Below, in pieces: positions 28,182 through 36,832 of a stretch of 64,000 nucleotides of DNA. The position numbers and the translations under genes are program-made. Numbering within the stretch: position 1 is the stretch's first letter; each line of letters starts with the position of its first letter. Origin of the DNA: Azospirillum brasilense. Its GTDB lineage: Bacteria; Pseudomonadota; Alphaproteobacteria; Azospirillales; Azospirillaceae. The notes under the pieces are model-generated. The model was given only the letters and a program-made list of their open reading frames with translations, was not told the origin of the DNA and searched no databases. The DNA lies in contig NZ_CP059453.1 in NCBI RefSeq assembly GCF_022023855.1, forward strand, positions 436,001 to 500,000, read 5' to 3'.

Positions 28182-28772
28182 ATGACGGAAACTGCCGCGC
28201 CGACGACGGTGGTCGCTGCGGATGGCGAGGCCGCCGATTGGGGGCCTCTCTCCAGCCTGCCCGGCAACCCCATGATGTGGATTCTCATCCTGGGGGAGCT
28301 GGCGGCCTTCGGGGCGATGTTCATCGGCTTCGCGGTGACGCGCGCCCTCGACCCGGCGACTTTCAACGCCTCGCAGGCGCAGTTGGACCGTCTGCTCGGC
28401 GGTGTGAACACCATGGTTCTGGTGACGAGCGGCTGGCTGGTCGCCGTCGCCGTGCGGCGCCGGGTCTCGGGCCGCTCCCACCGGTTGGCGATGCTCGGCG
28501 CGATGGTCCTCGGCGGTGTGTTCCTCGCCATCAAGGCGGTCGAGTACGGCGACAAGATCGGCCGCGGCCTCACGCTGGAGACCAACAGCTTCTTCCAGCT
28601 CTATTATTTGCTGACCGGCTTCCACGCGATGCACGTCGCCGCGGGGATCATCATCCTGGGCATCGTCACGTGGTGGGACAGTCTGGAGAATCTGGAGACC
28701 GGAGCCGCCTTCTGGCACATGGTGGACCTGATCTGGGTGCTGCTCTACCCCATCGTCTATCTGCTGAGGTGA
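28182..28772 (+). CDS. norE: NorE-like heme-copper oxidase subunit III family protein
   Basis: 196 residues with about five membrane helices. Subunit III family motifs include WILILGELAAFGAMFIGF, NTMVLVTSGWLVA, KAVEYGDKI, YYLLTGFHAMHVAAGI, and WHMVDLIWVLLYPIVYLL. The short, five-helix form next to a NorF-like gene identifies NorE, which supports nitric oxide reductase activity. No norCBQD genes are nearby. A subunit of another quinol or cytochrome oxidase is the alternative. Confidence 0.8.
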   Translation: MTETAAPTTVVAADGEAADWGPLSSLPGNPMMWILILGELAAFGAMFIGFAVTRALDPATFNASQAQLDRLLGGVNTMVLVTSGWLVAVAVRRRVSGRSHRLAMLGAMVLGGVFLAIKAVEYGDKIGRGLTLETNSFFQLYYLLTGFHAMHVAAGIIILGIVTWWDSLENLETGAAFWHMVDLIWVLLYPIVYLLR

Positions 28773-28775
28773 GCG

Positions 28776-29057
28776 ATGGCCATCCTGACACGCACCTGGA
28801 TGCTTCTGATGCTCCTCACCGCCGTCTCGATGTGGACCGGGCATGGCGAGGGCACCGGCGGTCCCGGCCCGCTCGGGGTCGGACTCGTCCTCGCCGCGGC
28901 CAACGTCAAGGCCGACCGGATTCTCACCCATTACCTGGACCTTCACCGTGCGGACGGCGGCTGGCGGGCGGGGTTCCGGATTTTGCTCACTCTGCTGGGG
29001 GTGGCGCTCTTCGGGATCTACGTTCTTTATCCGATGATCGGCGCGGCTCTGCGCTGA
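28776..29057 (+). CDS. norF: NorF-like small membrane protein (cytochrome c oxidase subunit IV family)
   Basis: 93 residues with three predicted helices: TWMLLMLLTAVSMWTGH, LGVGLVLAAANVKADRIL, and FRILLTLLGVALFGIYVLYP. The order and the KADRILTHYLDLH-like middle match NorF/COX4_pro proteins. It begins three bases after norE and is surely co-transcribed with it. Confidence 0.75.
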   Translation: MAILTRTWMLLMLLTAVSMWTGHGEGTGGPGPLGVGLVLAAANVKADRILTHYLDLHRADGGWRAGFRILLTLLGVALFGIYVLYPMIGAALR

Positions 29058-29076
29058 GCGGCGGTTCGCGCCCGCA

Positions 29077-29115
29077 GCCGGGCCGCGCCGTCGGAAATCG
29101 ACGGTCGCGCCCGGC
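29077..29115. terminator. Bidirectional terminator between norF and purT
   Basis: Long imperfect hairpin: outer arms GCCGGG/CCCGGC, then CGCG/CGCG, then CCGTCG/CGACGG around the loop GAAAT. It lies exactly in the 67-base gap between two convergent genes. Confidence 0.65.
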
Positions 29116-29124
29116 TCCATAACC

Positions 29125-30294
29125 TTACTCGTAGCGGATGCTGACCGCCGAGGCCGCCGTTAGCGCGCGCTCGCGCGCATCGTCGGTGTCGGTGCCGGCG
29201 GCGAGTGCCACGCCCATGCGGCGGTTCTTGCGGGTCGTCGGCTTGCCGAACAGGCGGACATCCACGTCATGCGTCGCGCTGCCCACGCGCATCGCCTCGG
29301 CCAGGCCCTCGATGGCGAAGCGCTCGGCCTCGCGGTCGGCCAGGATGACGGCGGAAGCGGCCGGGCCGCGGACATGGATCGCCGGAATCGGCAGGCCCAG
29401 GATGGCGCGGGCGTGCAGGTCGAACTCCGACAGGTTCTGCGACAGCAGGGTCACCATGCCGGTGTCGTGCGGGCGCGGCGACAGCTCGGAGAAGACGACC
29501 TCGTCCTTGGTGACGAAGAATTCGACGCCGAAGATACCGTAGCCGCCAAGATTGTCCACGACCTTCGCCGCCATGTCCTTGGCGTCGTCCAGCAGCGCCG
29601 CGGGCATCGGCACCGGCTGCCAGGATTCCTGATAGTCGCCGCGCTCCTGCCGGTGGCCGATCGGCTCGCAGAACAGGATGCCCTCGCGGGTGCGGACGGT
29701 CAGCAGGGTGATCTCGTACTCGAAGGGCACGAACTCCTCGACGATGACCTTGCGGCGGTCACCGCGCATGTTGGCGACGGCGTAGGTCCAGGCGGCCTCA
29801 AGCTCCTCCGCGGTCCGGACGGTGCTCTGCCCCTTGCCGGAAGAGGACATGACCGGCTTGATGACGCAGGGCAGGCCGGTGTGCTCCGCCCCGGCGACCA
29901 CCTCCTCCAGGCTTTCGGCGTAGCGGTATTTGGAGGTGCGCAGGCCCAGTTCCACCGCGGCGACCTCGCGGATGCGGTCGCGGTTCATGGTCATGGTGGC
30001 GGCGCGGGCGGAGGGGACGACGGTCAGCCCGGCATCCTCGAACTCGTGCAGCACCTCGGTGCGGATGGCCTCAACCTCCGGCACGATGAAATCGGGCTTG
30101 TGCTTGGCGATGGCCGCGCGCAGGGCGTCCGGGTCGAGCATGGAGAAGACCTCCGCCGCGTCGGCGACCTGCATCGCCGGGGCGTTGGCGTAGCTGTCGC
30201 AGGCGATGACCTCGCAGCCGAGGCGCTTGGCGGAGATGACGAACTCCTTCCCGAGTTCGCCCGAGCCGAGAAGAAGGATTTTGGCCGTGAACAT
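29125..30294 (-). CDS. purT: Formate-dependent phosphoribosylglycinamide formyltransferase (GAR transformylase 2)
   Basis: 389 residues from ATG 30294, with GGGAG upstream; E. coli PurT has 392. ATP-grasp enzyme that makes formyl-GAR from GAR, formate and ATP in purine synthesis. The N-terminal KILLLGSGELGKEFVISAKR, the VPEVEAIRTEVLHEFE region, and the ATP-grasp stretch PCVIKPVMSSSGKGQS with SPRPHDTGMVTLLSQNLSEF are diagnostic. It is transcribed alone, convergent to norF. Confidence 0.95.
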   Translation of the reverse strand: MFTAKILLLGSGELGKEFVISAKRLGCEVIACDSYANAPAMQVADAAEVFSMLDPDALRAAIAKHKPDFIVPEVEAIRTEVLHEFEDAGLTVVPSARAATMTMNRDRIREVAAVELGLRTSKYRYAESLEEVVAGAEHTGLPCVIKPVMSSSGKGQSTVRTAEELEAAWTYAVANMRGDRRKVIVEEFVPFEYEITLLTVRTREGILFCEPIGHRQERGDYQESWQPVPMPAALLDDAKDMAAKVVDNLGGYGIFGVEFFVTKDEVVFSELSPRPHDTGMVTLLSQNLSEFDLHARAILGLPIPAIHVRGPAASAVILADREAERFAIEGLAEAMRVGSATHDVDVRLFGKPTTRKNRRMGVALAAGTDTDDARERALTAASAVSIRYE

Positions 30295-30404
30295 GCGCGG
30301 ACTCCCGTGACGCAAACCCGTGACGCAACTGCCCGCGGAGCTTTACCCCAACGCGGGCCGCCCGTACATGGCCGAACGCATGCGTACGCCGCATGGACCG
30401 GGCG

Positions 30405-30902
30405 CTATTGCAGGCTGCCCCAACGCCGGGTGGCGGGTTCGGCCAGCGCCCAGCGCCACTGGCCGTCCTTGGCCCGGCAGATGGTGGTGACGTTGAAGTC
30501 GGGCGCGTCGTCGAGCGTGAAGACCACATCCTTGCAGGGGATCGCCTCGCCAAAGCCGCGGGCCACCTGCACCGTGCCGGTCTTGCCGCTCAGCGGCAGC
30601 TTTTCCTCCACCGTCCAGGTCGCCGCCTGCCCGACGGCGATCGGGCCGGCGGCGCGGGCGACAGCGTTGTGGACGTTGTCGGTGATCCGCCGCTCCGCGT
30701 ATTTCACGCCCTGGTCGATGCCGTAGCTGGCCCCGGCACCGGCGATGATGCCCAGCACCGGGTTGCCAGTGGCCGAACCGACCGTCGCCGCCACGCCCGC
30801 CGTGGTCACCCCCGTGACCGCCGAGCCGAAGCCGGCGCAGCCGGACAGCGCGAGCAGGGCGGCGGCGGGAAGGAGGACGCGGCGGAGCGGAAATGCGGGC
30901 AT
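30405..30902 (-). CDS. Putative lipoprotein of unknown function
   Basis: 165 residues. The N-terminus has a short positive region, a hydrophobic stretch, and the lipobox LSGC (Cys near residue 22), so it should be a lipoprotein. A Gly/Ala-rich segment (VGSATGNPVLGIIAGAGASYG) may be a membrane-associating glycine-zipper-like region. The C-terminal half contains WTVEEKLPLSGKTGTVQVAR and a pair of cysteines (IPCKDVVF, TTICRAKDGQWRW). Family not named with confidence. Confidence 0.7.
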   Translation of the reverse strand: MPAFPLRRVLLPAAALLALSGCAGFGSAVTGVTTAGVAATVGSATGNPVLGIIAGAGASYGIDQGVKYAERRITDNVHNAVARAAGPIAVGQAATWTVEEKLPLSGKTGTVQVARGFGEAIPCKDVVFTLDDAPDFNVTTICRAKDGQWRWALAEPATRRWGSLQ

Positions 30903-31060
30903 GGAGCGGCACGGGGGTGGTGAGCGGACCGCCGCACCCTATCCGTTCGGATGGGGAGGCCGCCCGTGGTCAAAGCGTGACCTTCGCGGGTGGCTTGGCG
31001 CGCTTGCCCTATGGACGGTGGCGGGCGCAGACCCCATGCTTTGGAGGGAAGGTCGTTTAG

Positions 31061-31176
31061 CCCTCTCCCCTCCGGAGAGAGGGTGGCCCGCGGGCCGGTG
31101 AGGGGGATGCGCGTGGTGGTATGTTCGGCACAAGCGCAACCCCCTCACCCTGACCCTCTCCCCGGAGGGGAGAGGG
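31061..31176. repeat. Intergenic palindromic repeat family A, copy 2
   Basis: CCCTCTCCCCTCCGGAGAGA at the left and CCCTCTCCCCGGAGGGGAGA at the right flank a core with GGCCGGTGAGGGGGATGCGC and CACAAGCGCAACCCCCTCAC. It occupies the middle of the 307-base gap 30903-31209; the rest of that gap shows nothing else I can name. Confidence 0.85.
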
Positions 31177-31209
31177 AACGTCGAACGCGGGCGCATGGGG
31201 TGGTGGCGA

Positions 31210-32271
31210 ATGAAGGGTGGCGTGGGCAGGCATAGATGGATGACGGGCGTGGGGGTCGGGCTGCTGCTCGCCCTGCTGGCCGGGCCGGCGGCGGCCGAGC
31301 GGATCGTCACGGACTCCTCGGGGCGCCGCGTCACCGTGCCGGACCGGGTGGAGCGCGTGTTCCCCGCCGGGCCGCCGGCCTCCGTCGTCATCTACATGCT
31401 GGCGCCCGAGAAACTTCTGGGCTGGACGCGGGCGATCAGCCCGCCGGAGCGGCCCTTCCTGCCCGACCGCTACACCGACCTGCCGGAGCTGGGGCGGCTG
31501 ACCGGGCGCGGCAACACCGTCAACCTGGAAACCGTGGTGGCCGCGAAGCCGGACGTTGTCGTCGATGTCGGCAGCACCGCCCCGACCTTCGTGTCGCTGG
31601 CCGACCGGGTGCAGGAGCAGACACGGGTGCCGACCCTGCTGATCGACGGGCATCTCGCCGACTCCGCGCGCACCTTCCGGACGCTCGGCACGCTGATGGG
31701 CGTGGCGGAGCGGGGGGAGGAGTTGGCCCGCTACGCCGAAACGACGCTGGCCGAGGCGCGCCGGCGCTTCGACGGCGTGCCGGAGGACCAACGGCTGAAG
31801 GTCTACATGGCGCGCGGGCCGCGTGGGCTCCAAACCGGCATCCGCGGCTCGATCAACGTCGAGGCGCTGGACGTCGCCGGGGTGCGCAACGTCGCGGCGG
31901 AAAACCTTGGCGACGGCGGGCTGGTCAACGTCTCGATGGAGCAGGTGCTGGCCTGGCAGCCGGACGCCATCGTCACCATCGACCGCGGCTTCTACGAGAG
32001 CGTGTGGACCGACCCGCTGTGGCAGGGGGTGAAGGCGGTGCGCGACCGGCGCGTCTACCTCTCGCCGGGGCTGCCTTTCACCTGGATCGATTCCCCGCCC
32101 GCCGCTAACCGCCTGATCGGCCTGCGCTGGCTGGGCGCCGTCCTTTATCCGGAGCTGTTTCCGGAGGATCTGCGCGAGGAGACGCGACGTTTCTATGCCC
32201 TCTTCTACCACCGGGAGCCCACCGCAAGCCAGATCGACGCTCTCCTCGCCGGCAGCCGCCCGCCGGGGTGA
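31210..32271 (+). CDS. ABC transporter substrate-binding protein (iron-siderophore/B12/metal type)
   Basis: 353 residues from ATG 31210; ATG 31195 is possible. A signal peptide (VGLLLALLAGPAAAE) is followed by a Peripla_BP_2-type receptor: VTDSSGRRVTVPDRVERVFP, EKLLGWTRAI, LETVVAAKPDVVVDVG, VLAWQPDAIVTID. Periplasmic receptor of the FecCD/FecE-type importer that follows; the permease gene overlaps it by 77 bases. Ligand could be ferric siderophore, cobalamin or molybdate/tungstate. No TonB receptor or riboswitch was recognised nearby. Confidence 0.88.
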   Translation: MKGGVGRHRWMTGVGVGLLLALLAGPAAAERIVTDSSGRRVTVPDRVERVFPAGPPASVVIYMLAPEKLLGWTRAISPPERPFLPDRYTDLPELGRLTGRGNTVNLETVVAAKPDVVVDVGSTAPTFVSLADRVQEQTRVPTLLIDGHLADSARTFRTLGTLMGVAERGEELARYAETTLAEARRRFDGVPEDQRLKVYMARGPRGLQTGIRGSINVEALDVAGVRNVAAENLGDGGLVNVSMEQVLAWQPDAIVTIDRGFYESVWTDPLWQGVKAVRDRRVYLSPGLPFTWIDSPPAANRLIGLRWLGAVLYPELFPEDLREETRRFYALFYHREPTASQIDALLAGSRPPG

Positions 32272-33280
32272 GGTCCCCTTCGCGCTGACTCTGGGTGGGG
32301 TGGCGGCGGTGCTGGTCGCGGCGGTCTGCGCTGCCTTCAGCACCGGCGCCTATCCCGTTACGCCGGGGGAGCTGGCCGGGCTGCTCGCGGCAAAGCTGGG
32401 GCTCGGCAACGCCGCCATCGCCCCGGCGGTGGAGACGGTGATCTGGGACATCCGCGGTCCGCGCGTGTTGACCGCCATGCTGGTCGGGGCGGGACTGGCC
32501 GCTTCGGGAGCCGCGTACCAGGGGCTGTTCCGCAACCCGCTGGTCTCGCCGGACATTCTCGGCGTGTCGTCGGGGGCGGCGCTGGGGGCGGTGCTGGGCA
32601 TCTTCGCCTCGCTGCCGGTCCTCGCCATCCAGGGCATGGCCTTCGCGGGCGGGCTGCTGGCGGTGGGGGTGGTGCTGGCCGTCGCCTCGGCTATCCGGGG
32701 GCGGGACCCGGTGCTGGTCCTGGTGCTGGGCGGCGTGGTGATCGGGGCGCTGCTGGGCTCCGGCGTGGCTCTGCTGAAGTATCTCGCCGACCCCTACAAC
32801 CAGCTGCCGGCGATCACCTTCTGGCTGCTCGGCAGCCTGTCGGCGGTCAACCGCGGCGACCTCGCGGCCTTGGTGCCGCCGGTGGCGGTGGCGCTGGTGC
32901 CGCTGGTCCTGCTGCGCTGGCGGCTCGACGTGATGACGCTGGGCGACGAGGAGGCGACGGCGCTTGGCGTGCCGGTGCGGGTGGTGCGGATCGTGGTGAT
33001 CGTGGCGGCGACGCTGATGACCGCCGCCGCGGTGTCGGTCAGCGGCATCGTCGGCTGGGTCGGGCTTCTGGTGCCGCACCTCGCCCGGCTGATGGTCGGC
33101 CCGGCCTTCGTCCGGCTGCTGCCCACGGCGGTGCTGCTGGGGGCGGCCTATCTGCTGGCGGTGGACACGCTGGCGCGCAGCCTGGGGCCGGTGGAACTGC
33201 CGCTGGGCGTCCTGACCGCGGTGATCGGCACGCCGGTCTTCCTCTGGCTGCTCGCCTTCGGAAAGCGCGGCTGGTCATGA
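32195..33280 (+). CDS. FecCD-family ABC transporter permease
   Basis: 361 residues with about ten hydrophobic helices. The FecCD motifs RGPRVLTAMLVGAGLAASGA, GLFRNPLVSPDILGVSSGAA, FWLLGSLSAV, and GIVGWVGLLVPHLARLMVG are clear. ATG 32195 lies inside the receptor gene, 77 bases before its end, so translation is probably coupled. It overlaps the ATPase gene by four bases. Confidence 0.92.
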   Translation: MPSSTTGSPPQARSTLSSPAAARRGEVPFALTLGGVAAVLVAAVCAAFSTGAYPVTPGELAGLLAAKLGLGNAAIAPAVETVIWDIRGPRVLTAMLVGAGLAASGAAYQGLFRNPLVSPDILGVSSGAALGAVLGIFASLPVLAIQGMAFAGGLLAVGVVLAVASAIRGRDPVLVLVLGGVVIGALLGSGVALLKYLADPYNQLPAITFWLLGSLSAVNRGDLAALVPPVAVALVPLVLLRWRLDVMTLGDEEATALGVPVRVVRIVVIVAATLMTAAAVSVSGIVGWVGLLVPHLARLMVGPAFVRLLPTAVLLGAAYLLAVDTLARSLGPVELPLGVLTAVIGTPVFLWLLAFGKRGWS

Positions 33281-34095
33281 GCGCGCGGCTGTCGGTGGAG
33301 GATCTCGCCTTCGGTTACGGCGAGCGGGTGGTCGGCGCCGGGGTCGGTTTCGCCGTCGCGGCGGGGGAGGTGCTGTGCCTTCTCGGCCCCAACGGCGGCG
33401 GCAAGACGACGCTGTTCAAGACTCTGCTCGGCCTGCTGCCGCCGCGCGGCGGGCGGGTGCGGGTCGATGGGGAGGACACCGCCGGCTGGTCGCCGCGCCG
33501 CCGGGCGCTGGCCTTCGGTTATGTCCCGCAGGCGGGTGCGGGGCAGTTCCCCTTCACCGTGCGTGAGATGGTGCTGATGGGCCGCACCGCCCACCGCGGC
33601 GCCTTCAGCGCCCCCGCCGCGTCCGACCACGCCGCCGCGGAGGCCGCGCTGGAACGGCTGGGCATCGGGCATTTGGCCGAGCGCGACTGGCTGCGCATCA
33701 GCGGCGGCGAGCGTCAGATGGCCCTGATCGCCCGCGCGCTGGCTCAGGCGCCGCGCGTGCTGGTGCTCGACGAGCCGACCGCCAGCCTGGACTTCGGCAA
33801 TCAGGTTCGCGTGCTGGAGCAGGTGCGGCGGCTGGCGGACGGCGAGGGGGGCGAGGGGCTGACGGTGGTCTTCTCCACCCACCACCCGGAGCAGGCCTTT
33901 GCCATCGCCGACCGGGTGGCGCTGCTGCATGGCGGGCGGCTGGCCCGCTTCGGCACGCCGGAGGCGGTCATCACCGCCGCCATGATGCGCGAGGTCTACG
34001 GGACGGAGGTCGAGGTGGTGGCCGTGGGGACGGGCGGGATGAGGGTGTGCCTGCCGGTAGGGCTGAGGCGGGCGGTGCGGGCTCAGGTCCGGTAG
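33277..34095 (+). CDS. FecE/BtuD-type ABC transporter ATP-binding protein
   Basis: 272 residues: Walker A GPNGGGKT (37-44), signature ISGGERQMALIARAL, Walker B VLVLDEPTASLDFG, and the switch His in STHHPEQAF. It completes the importer. Its last 13 bases overlap the end of msrQ on the opposite strand, so the two convergent genes have no room for a terminator between them. Confidence 0.92.
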   Translation: MSARLSVEDLAFGYGERVVGAGVGFAVAAGEVLCLLGPNGGGKTTLFKTLLGLLPPRGGRVRVDGEDTAGWSPRRRALAFGYVPQAGAGQFPFTVREMVLMGRTAHRGAFSAPAASDHAAAEAALERLGIGHLAERDWLRISGGERQMALIARALAQAPRVLVLDEPTASLDFGNQVRVLEQVRRLADGEGGEGLTVVFSTHHPEQAFAIADRVALLHGGRLARFGTPEAVITAAMMREVYGTEVEVVAVGTGGMRVCLPVGLRRAVRAQVR

Positions 34096-34724
34096 GACGG
34101 GGAAAGCCGTCCCGCCGCCGGCGACTTCGCGTAGCGCAGCGCGACCAGCCCCAGGAGGATCGCCGCGTAGACGAAGGGCGGGTACTGCCAGCCCTTGACC
34201 AGCATCACGTAATGGACGCAGCCCGCCGCCCCGGCGACGAACACCGCCTTGTGCAGCGCCTTCCAGCGCCGCCCGCCGAGTCGCCGCACCATGCCATTGG
34301 TCGAGGTCGCGGCCAGCGCCGTCAGGATCACGAAGGCGCCCATGCCGACCGTAATGTAGGGCCGCTTCACGATGTCCTTCCACACCGCCGCCCAGTCGAA
34401 GAACTGGTCCACCCCCACATAGACGGAAACGTGCAGCAGCGCGTAGAAGAAGGCGAACAGCCCGATCATCCGGCGGAACCGCGCCAACCCCGCCTGACCC
34501 GTCAGGATGCGCAACGGCGTGACGGCCAGCGCCACCAGCAGCAGGCGCAGCGCCCACAGCCCGCTCTGCCGCACCGCCTCGGCCACCGGCTCCGCCCCCA
34601 GCCCGCCGCTCAGGCCCAGCCAGACCATCCAGCCGAGCGGGACGAGCCCCAGGGCGAACACCGCTGGCTTCGCCCAGCGCGAGGACAGCGCCCGGGCGAC
34701 CGGTCCTTTCGACGTTGCGGCCAT
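34083..34724 (-). CDS. msrQ: Heme-binding membrane subunit MsrQ
   Basis: 213 residues from ATG 34724, with six hydrophobic helices. The ferric-reductase-like transmembrane family signature is present: RQSGLWALRLLLVALAVTPL, RRMIGLFAFFYALLHVSVY, RPYITVG, and RRWKALHKAVFVAGAAGCVHY with the conserved His residues for heme. It passes electrons from the quinone pool to MsrP. It starts one base after the msrP stop. Confidence 0.93.
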   Translation of the reverse strand: MAATSKGPVARALSSRWAKPAVFALGLVPLGWMVWLGLSGGLGAEPVAEAVRQSGLWALRLLLVALAVTPLRILTGQAGLARFRRMIGLFAFFYALLHVSVYVGVDQFFDWAAVWKDIVKRPYITVGMGAFVILTALAATSTNGMVRRLGGRRWKALHKAVFVAGAAGCVHYVMLVKGWQYPPFVYAAILLGLVALRYAKSPAAGRLSPSYRT

Positions 34725-34725
34725 C

Positions 34726-35673
34726 TCAGTAGTTCTTCCGCAGGTCCATGCCGGCGTAGAGCGACGCCACCTCCTCGCCATAGCCGTTGAAGGGCAGCGT
34801 TTTGCGGCGGGAGAACTCGCCGACGCGGCGTTCCGTTGCCTGGCTCCAGCGCGGGTGGTCGACCTCCGGGTTCACGTTCGAATAGAAGCCGTACTCGCGC
34901 GGCTGCGAGCGGTTCCAGGAGGTCGGTGGCTGATCCTGCGTCAAGGTGATGCGGACGATCGACTTGATCGACTTGAAGCCGTACTTCCACGGCACGACCA
35001 GCCGCACCGGCGCGCCGTTCTGGTTGGGCAGCGTCTCACCGTACATGCCGACCGCCAGGAGGGTCAGCGGGTGCATGGCCTCGTCCATGCGCAGCCCCTC
35101 GACATAGGGCCATTGCAGAACCGGATACTTCAGGCCGGGCATCTGCGAGCGGTCGGCCAGCGTCTGGAAGGCGACGTACTTGGCGTTGCCGGTCGGGTCC
35201 ACGCGCTTCAGCAGCTCGGCCAGCGGGAAGCCGATCCAGGGGATGACCATCGACCAGCCCTCGACGCAGCGCAGGCGGTAGACGCGCTCCTCCAGCGGGA
35301 AGGACAGCAGATCCTCGATGCCGAAGGTGGTGGGCTTCCCGACGTCGCCGTCCACCGCGATCTCCCACGGGCGGGTGCGCAGCGTGCCGGCGTTCTCCGA
35401 CGGATCGGTCTTGTCCGTTCCGAACTCGTAGAAATTGTTATAGCTGGTCGCCGACTTCATCGGAGTCTGGGCGTCCATCTTGGGGTCCTTCGGGCTGACC
35501 GTCAGCGGAGCCTGGAAGGGCGCGGCAAGCGCCGGACCCGGCAGGACGCCCGTGCCGCCGAGCGCCAGGGCAGCAGCGCCTCCGGCGATGATGGAGCGCC
35601 GGGACAGGAACAGGCCGCGGGGCGTCACCTCGTTCTCGCTGGCTTGCGACGCGCTCCGGACTTTGATGAGCAT
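34726..35673 (-). CDS. msrP: Periplasmic methionine sulfoxide reductase catalytic subunit MsrP
   Basis: 315 residues from ATG 35673 (GGAGAG upstream). Twin-arginine signal LSRRSIIAGGAAALALGG at about 23-40. The sulfite-oxidase-like molybdopterin domain has Cys136 (YRLRCVEGWSM) as Mo ligand, and motifs PWIGFPLAELL, PNQNGAPVRLVVPWKYGFK are typical. The enzyme repairs oxidised methionine in periplasmic proteins together with MsrQ. Confidence 0.95.
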   Translation of the reverse strand: MLIKVRSASQASENEVTPRGLFLSRRSIIAGGAAALALGGTGVLPGPALAAPFQAPLTVSPKDPKMDAQTPMKSATSYNNFYEFGTDKTDPSENAGTLRTRPWEIAVDGDVGKPTTFGIEDLLSFPLEERVYRLRCVEGWSMVIPWIGFPLAELLKRVDPTGNAKYVAFQTLADRSQMPGLKYPVLQWPYVEGLRMDEAMHPLTLLAVGMYGETLPNQNGAPVRLVVPWKYGFKSIKSIVRITLTQDQPPTSWNRSQPREYGFYSNVNPEVDHPRWSQATERRVGEFSRRKTLPFNGYGEEVASLYAGMDLRKNY

Positions 35674-35792
35674 GAACACTCTCCACAGGAAAGCCGCCGG
35701 GAGGCGACAGCGCCCCCCATCCCTCATCTAGCCTTGGTCGCCGGTCCCGGCAAATCAAGCGCGGGACACGAGTTCGTGAGCGTGACGTGAGG

Positions 35793-36827
35793 TCAGTCTT
35801 CCGGAACCGCCGTGACGGCGCCGCTTTCCGAGGATTTCAGGATCGTCTCGATCAGCCGGTGGACCTTCAGCGCCTCCCGCCCGGACACGCGCGGCTGGGT
35901 GTCGTGGTCGAGCGCGTCGAGGAAGTCGGCCAGCACGGCGCGGTGATGGGCGTTGGAGAAGGCCATGGGGTCGGCCCCGCCGCCCAGCGTGCTCGCCGCC
36001 TCCCCGGCCTGGACTGTTTCGCCGGAGCGCAGCTGCACCTCCAGCCGGTCGCCGGTCAGCAGGGCGGAGCCGGCGGTTCCGGCGATCTCGATGCGCTCCG
36101 GATAGCCGAGATAGGCGGCGGTGGTGGCGTCCACCGTGGCGAGCAGTCCGCCGTCGTAGCGCAGGGCGGCGCACACCACGTCCTCGGTGTCGATGGGGCG
36201 CAGGCCGCTGGTGTTGGCGAAGGCGGCGACCTCGCGCGGCAGGCCGAGCAGGCTGACATAGAGGTCGAGCGTGTGGATGGCCTGGGTCAGCAGAACGCCG
36301 CCGCCGTCCCGCGCCTTCATGCCGCGCCCCGGCTGGGCGTAATAGGCGTCGTCGCGCCACCAGCGCACCACGACGGAGGCCGACAGCGGACGGCCCAGCG
36401 CGCCGGTGCGCAGCAACTCCGCCAGCCGTTCGGCGGCGGCGCGGAAGCGGTGCTGGAGCATGACGCCGAGCGTCAGCCCGGCGCGCTCCATGCTCTCCAC
36501 CACGGCGCGGCAGCCGGCCGGGGTGGCGTCGAGCGGCTTTTCCAGCAGCACATGCTTGCCGGCGGCGGCGCAGCGGGCGACGAGGTCGGCGTGGGTGTCC
36601 GGCGGGGTCAGCAGCAGGACGGCGGAGACGGTGGGGTCGTCGAGGATCGTCTCCGCCCGGTCCACCGCCGGCAGGCCGAAGCGCGCCGCGAAGGCGGCCC
36701 GCCGCTCGGCGGACGGGCTGAAGCAGCCCGCCACCTCCACCCGGTCCGCCAGATCCAGCAGGCTCTGGGCGTGCGGCGTCGCCGCCATGCCCAGCCCGAT
36801 CACGCCGACGCGCCGCCGCCCCGTCAT
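35793..36827 (-). CDS. Gfo/Idh/MocA-family oxidoreductase
   Basis: 344 residues. The NAD(P)-binding motif VGVIGLGMAATPHAQSL and the conserved EKP motif (LLEKPLDAT) define the family, and a GFO_IDH_MocA C-terminal domain follows. It probably oxidises a sugar or sugar acid. It is the last gene of the kinase-gntR-aldolase unit, five bases after the KDPG aldolase stop. Confidence 0.9.
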   Translation of the reverse strand: MTGRRRVGVIGLGMAATPHAQSLLDLADRVEVAGCFSPSAERRAAFAARFGLPAVDRAETILDDPTVSAVLLLTPPDTHADLVARCAAAGKHVLLEKPLDATPAGCRAVVESMERAGLTLGVMLQHRFRAAAERLAELLRTGALGRPLSASVVVRWWRDDAYYAQPGRGMKARDGGGVLLTQAIHTLDLYVSLLGLPREVAAFANTSGLRPIDTEDVVCAALRYDGGLLATVDATTAAYLGYPERIEIAGTAGSALLTGDRLEVQLRSGETVQAGEAASTLGGGADPMAFSNAHHRAVLADFLDALDHDTQPRVSGREALKVHRLIETILKSSESGAVTAVPED

Positions 36828-36832
36828 GCCGG

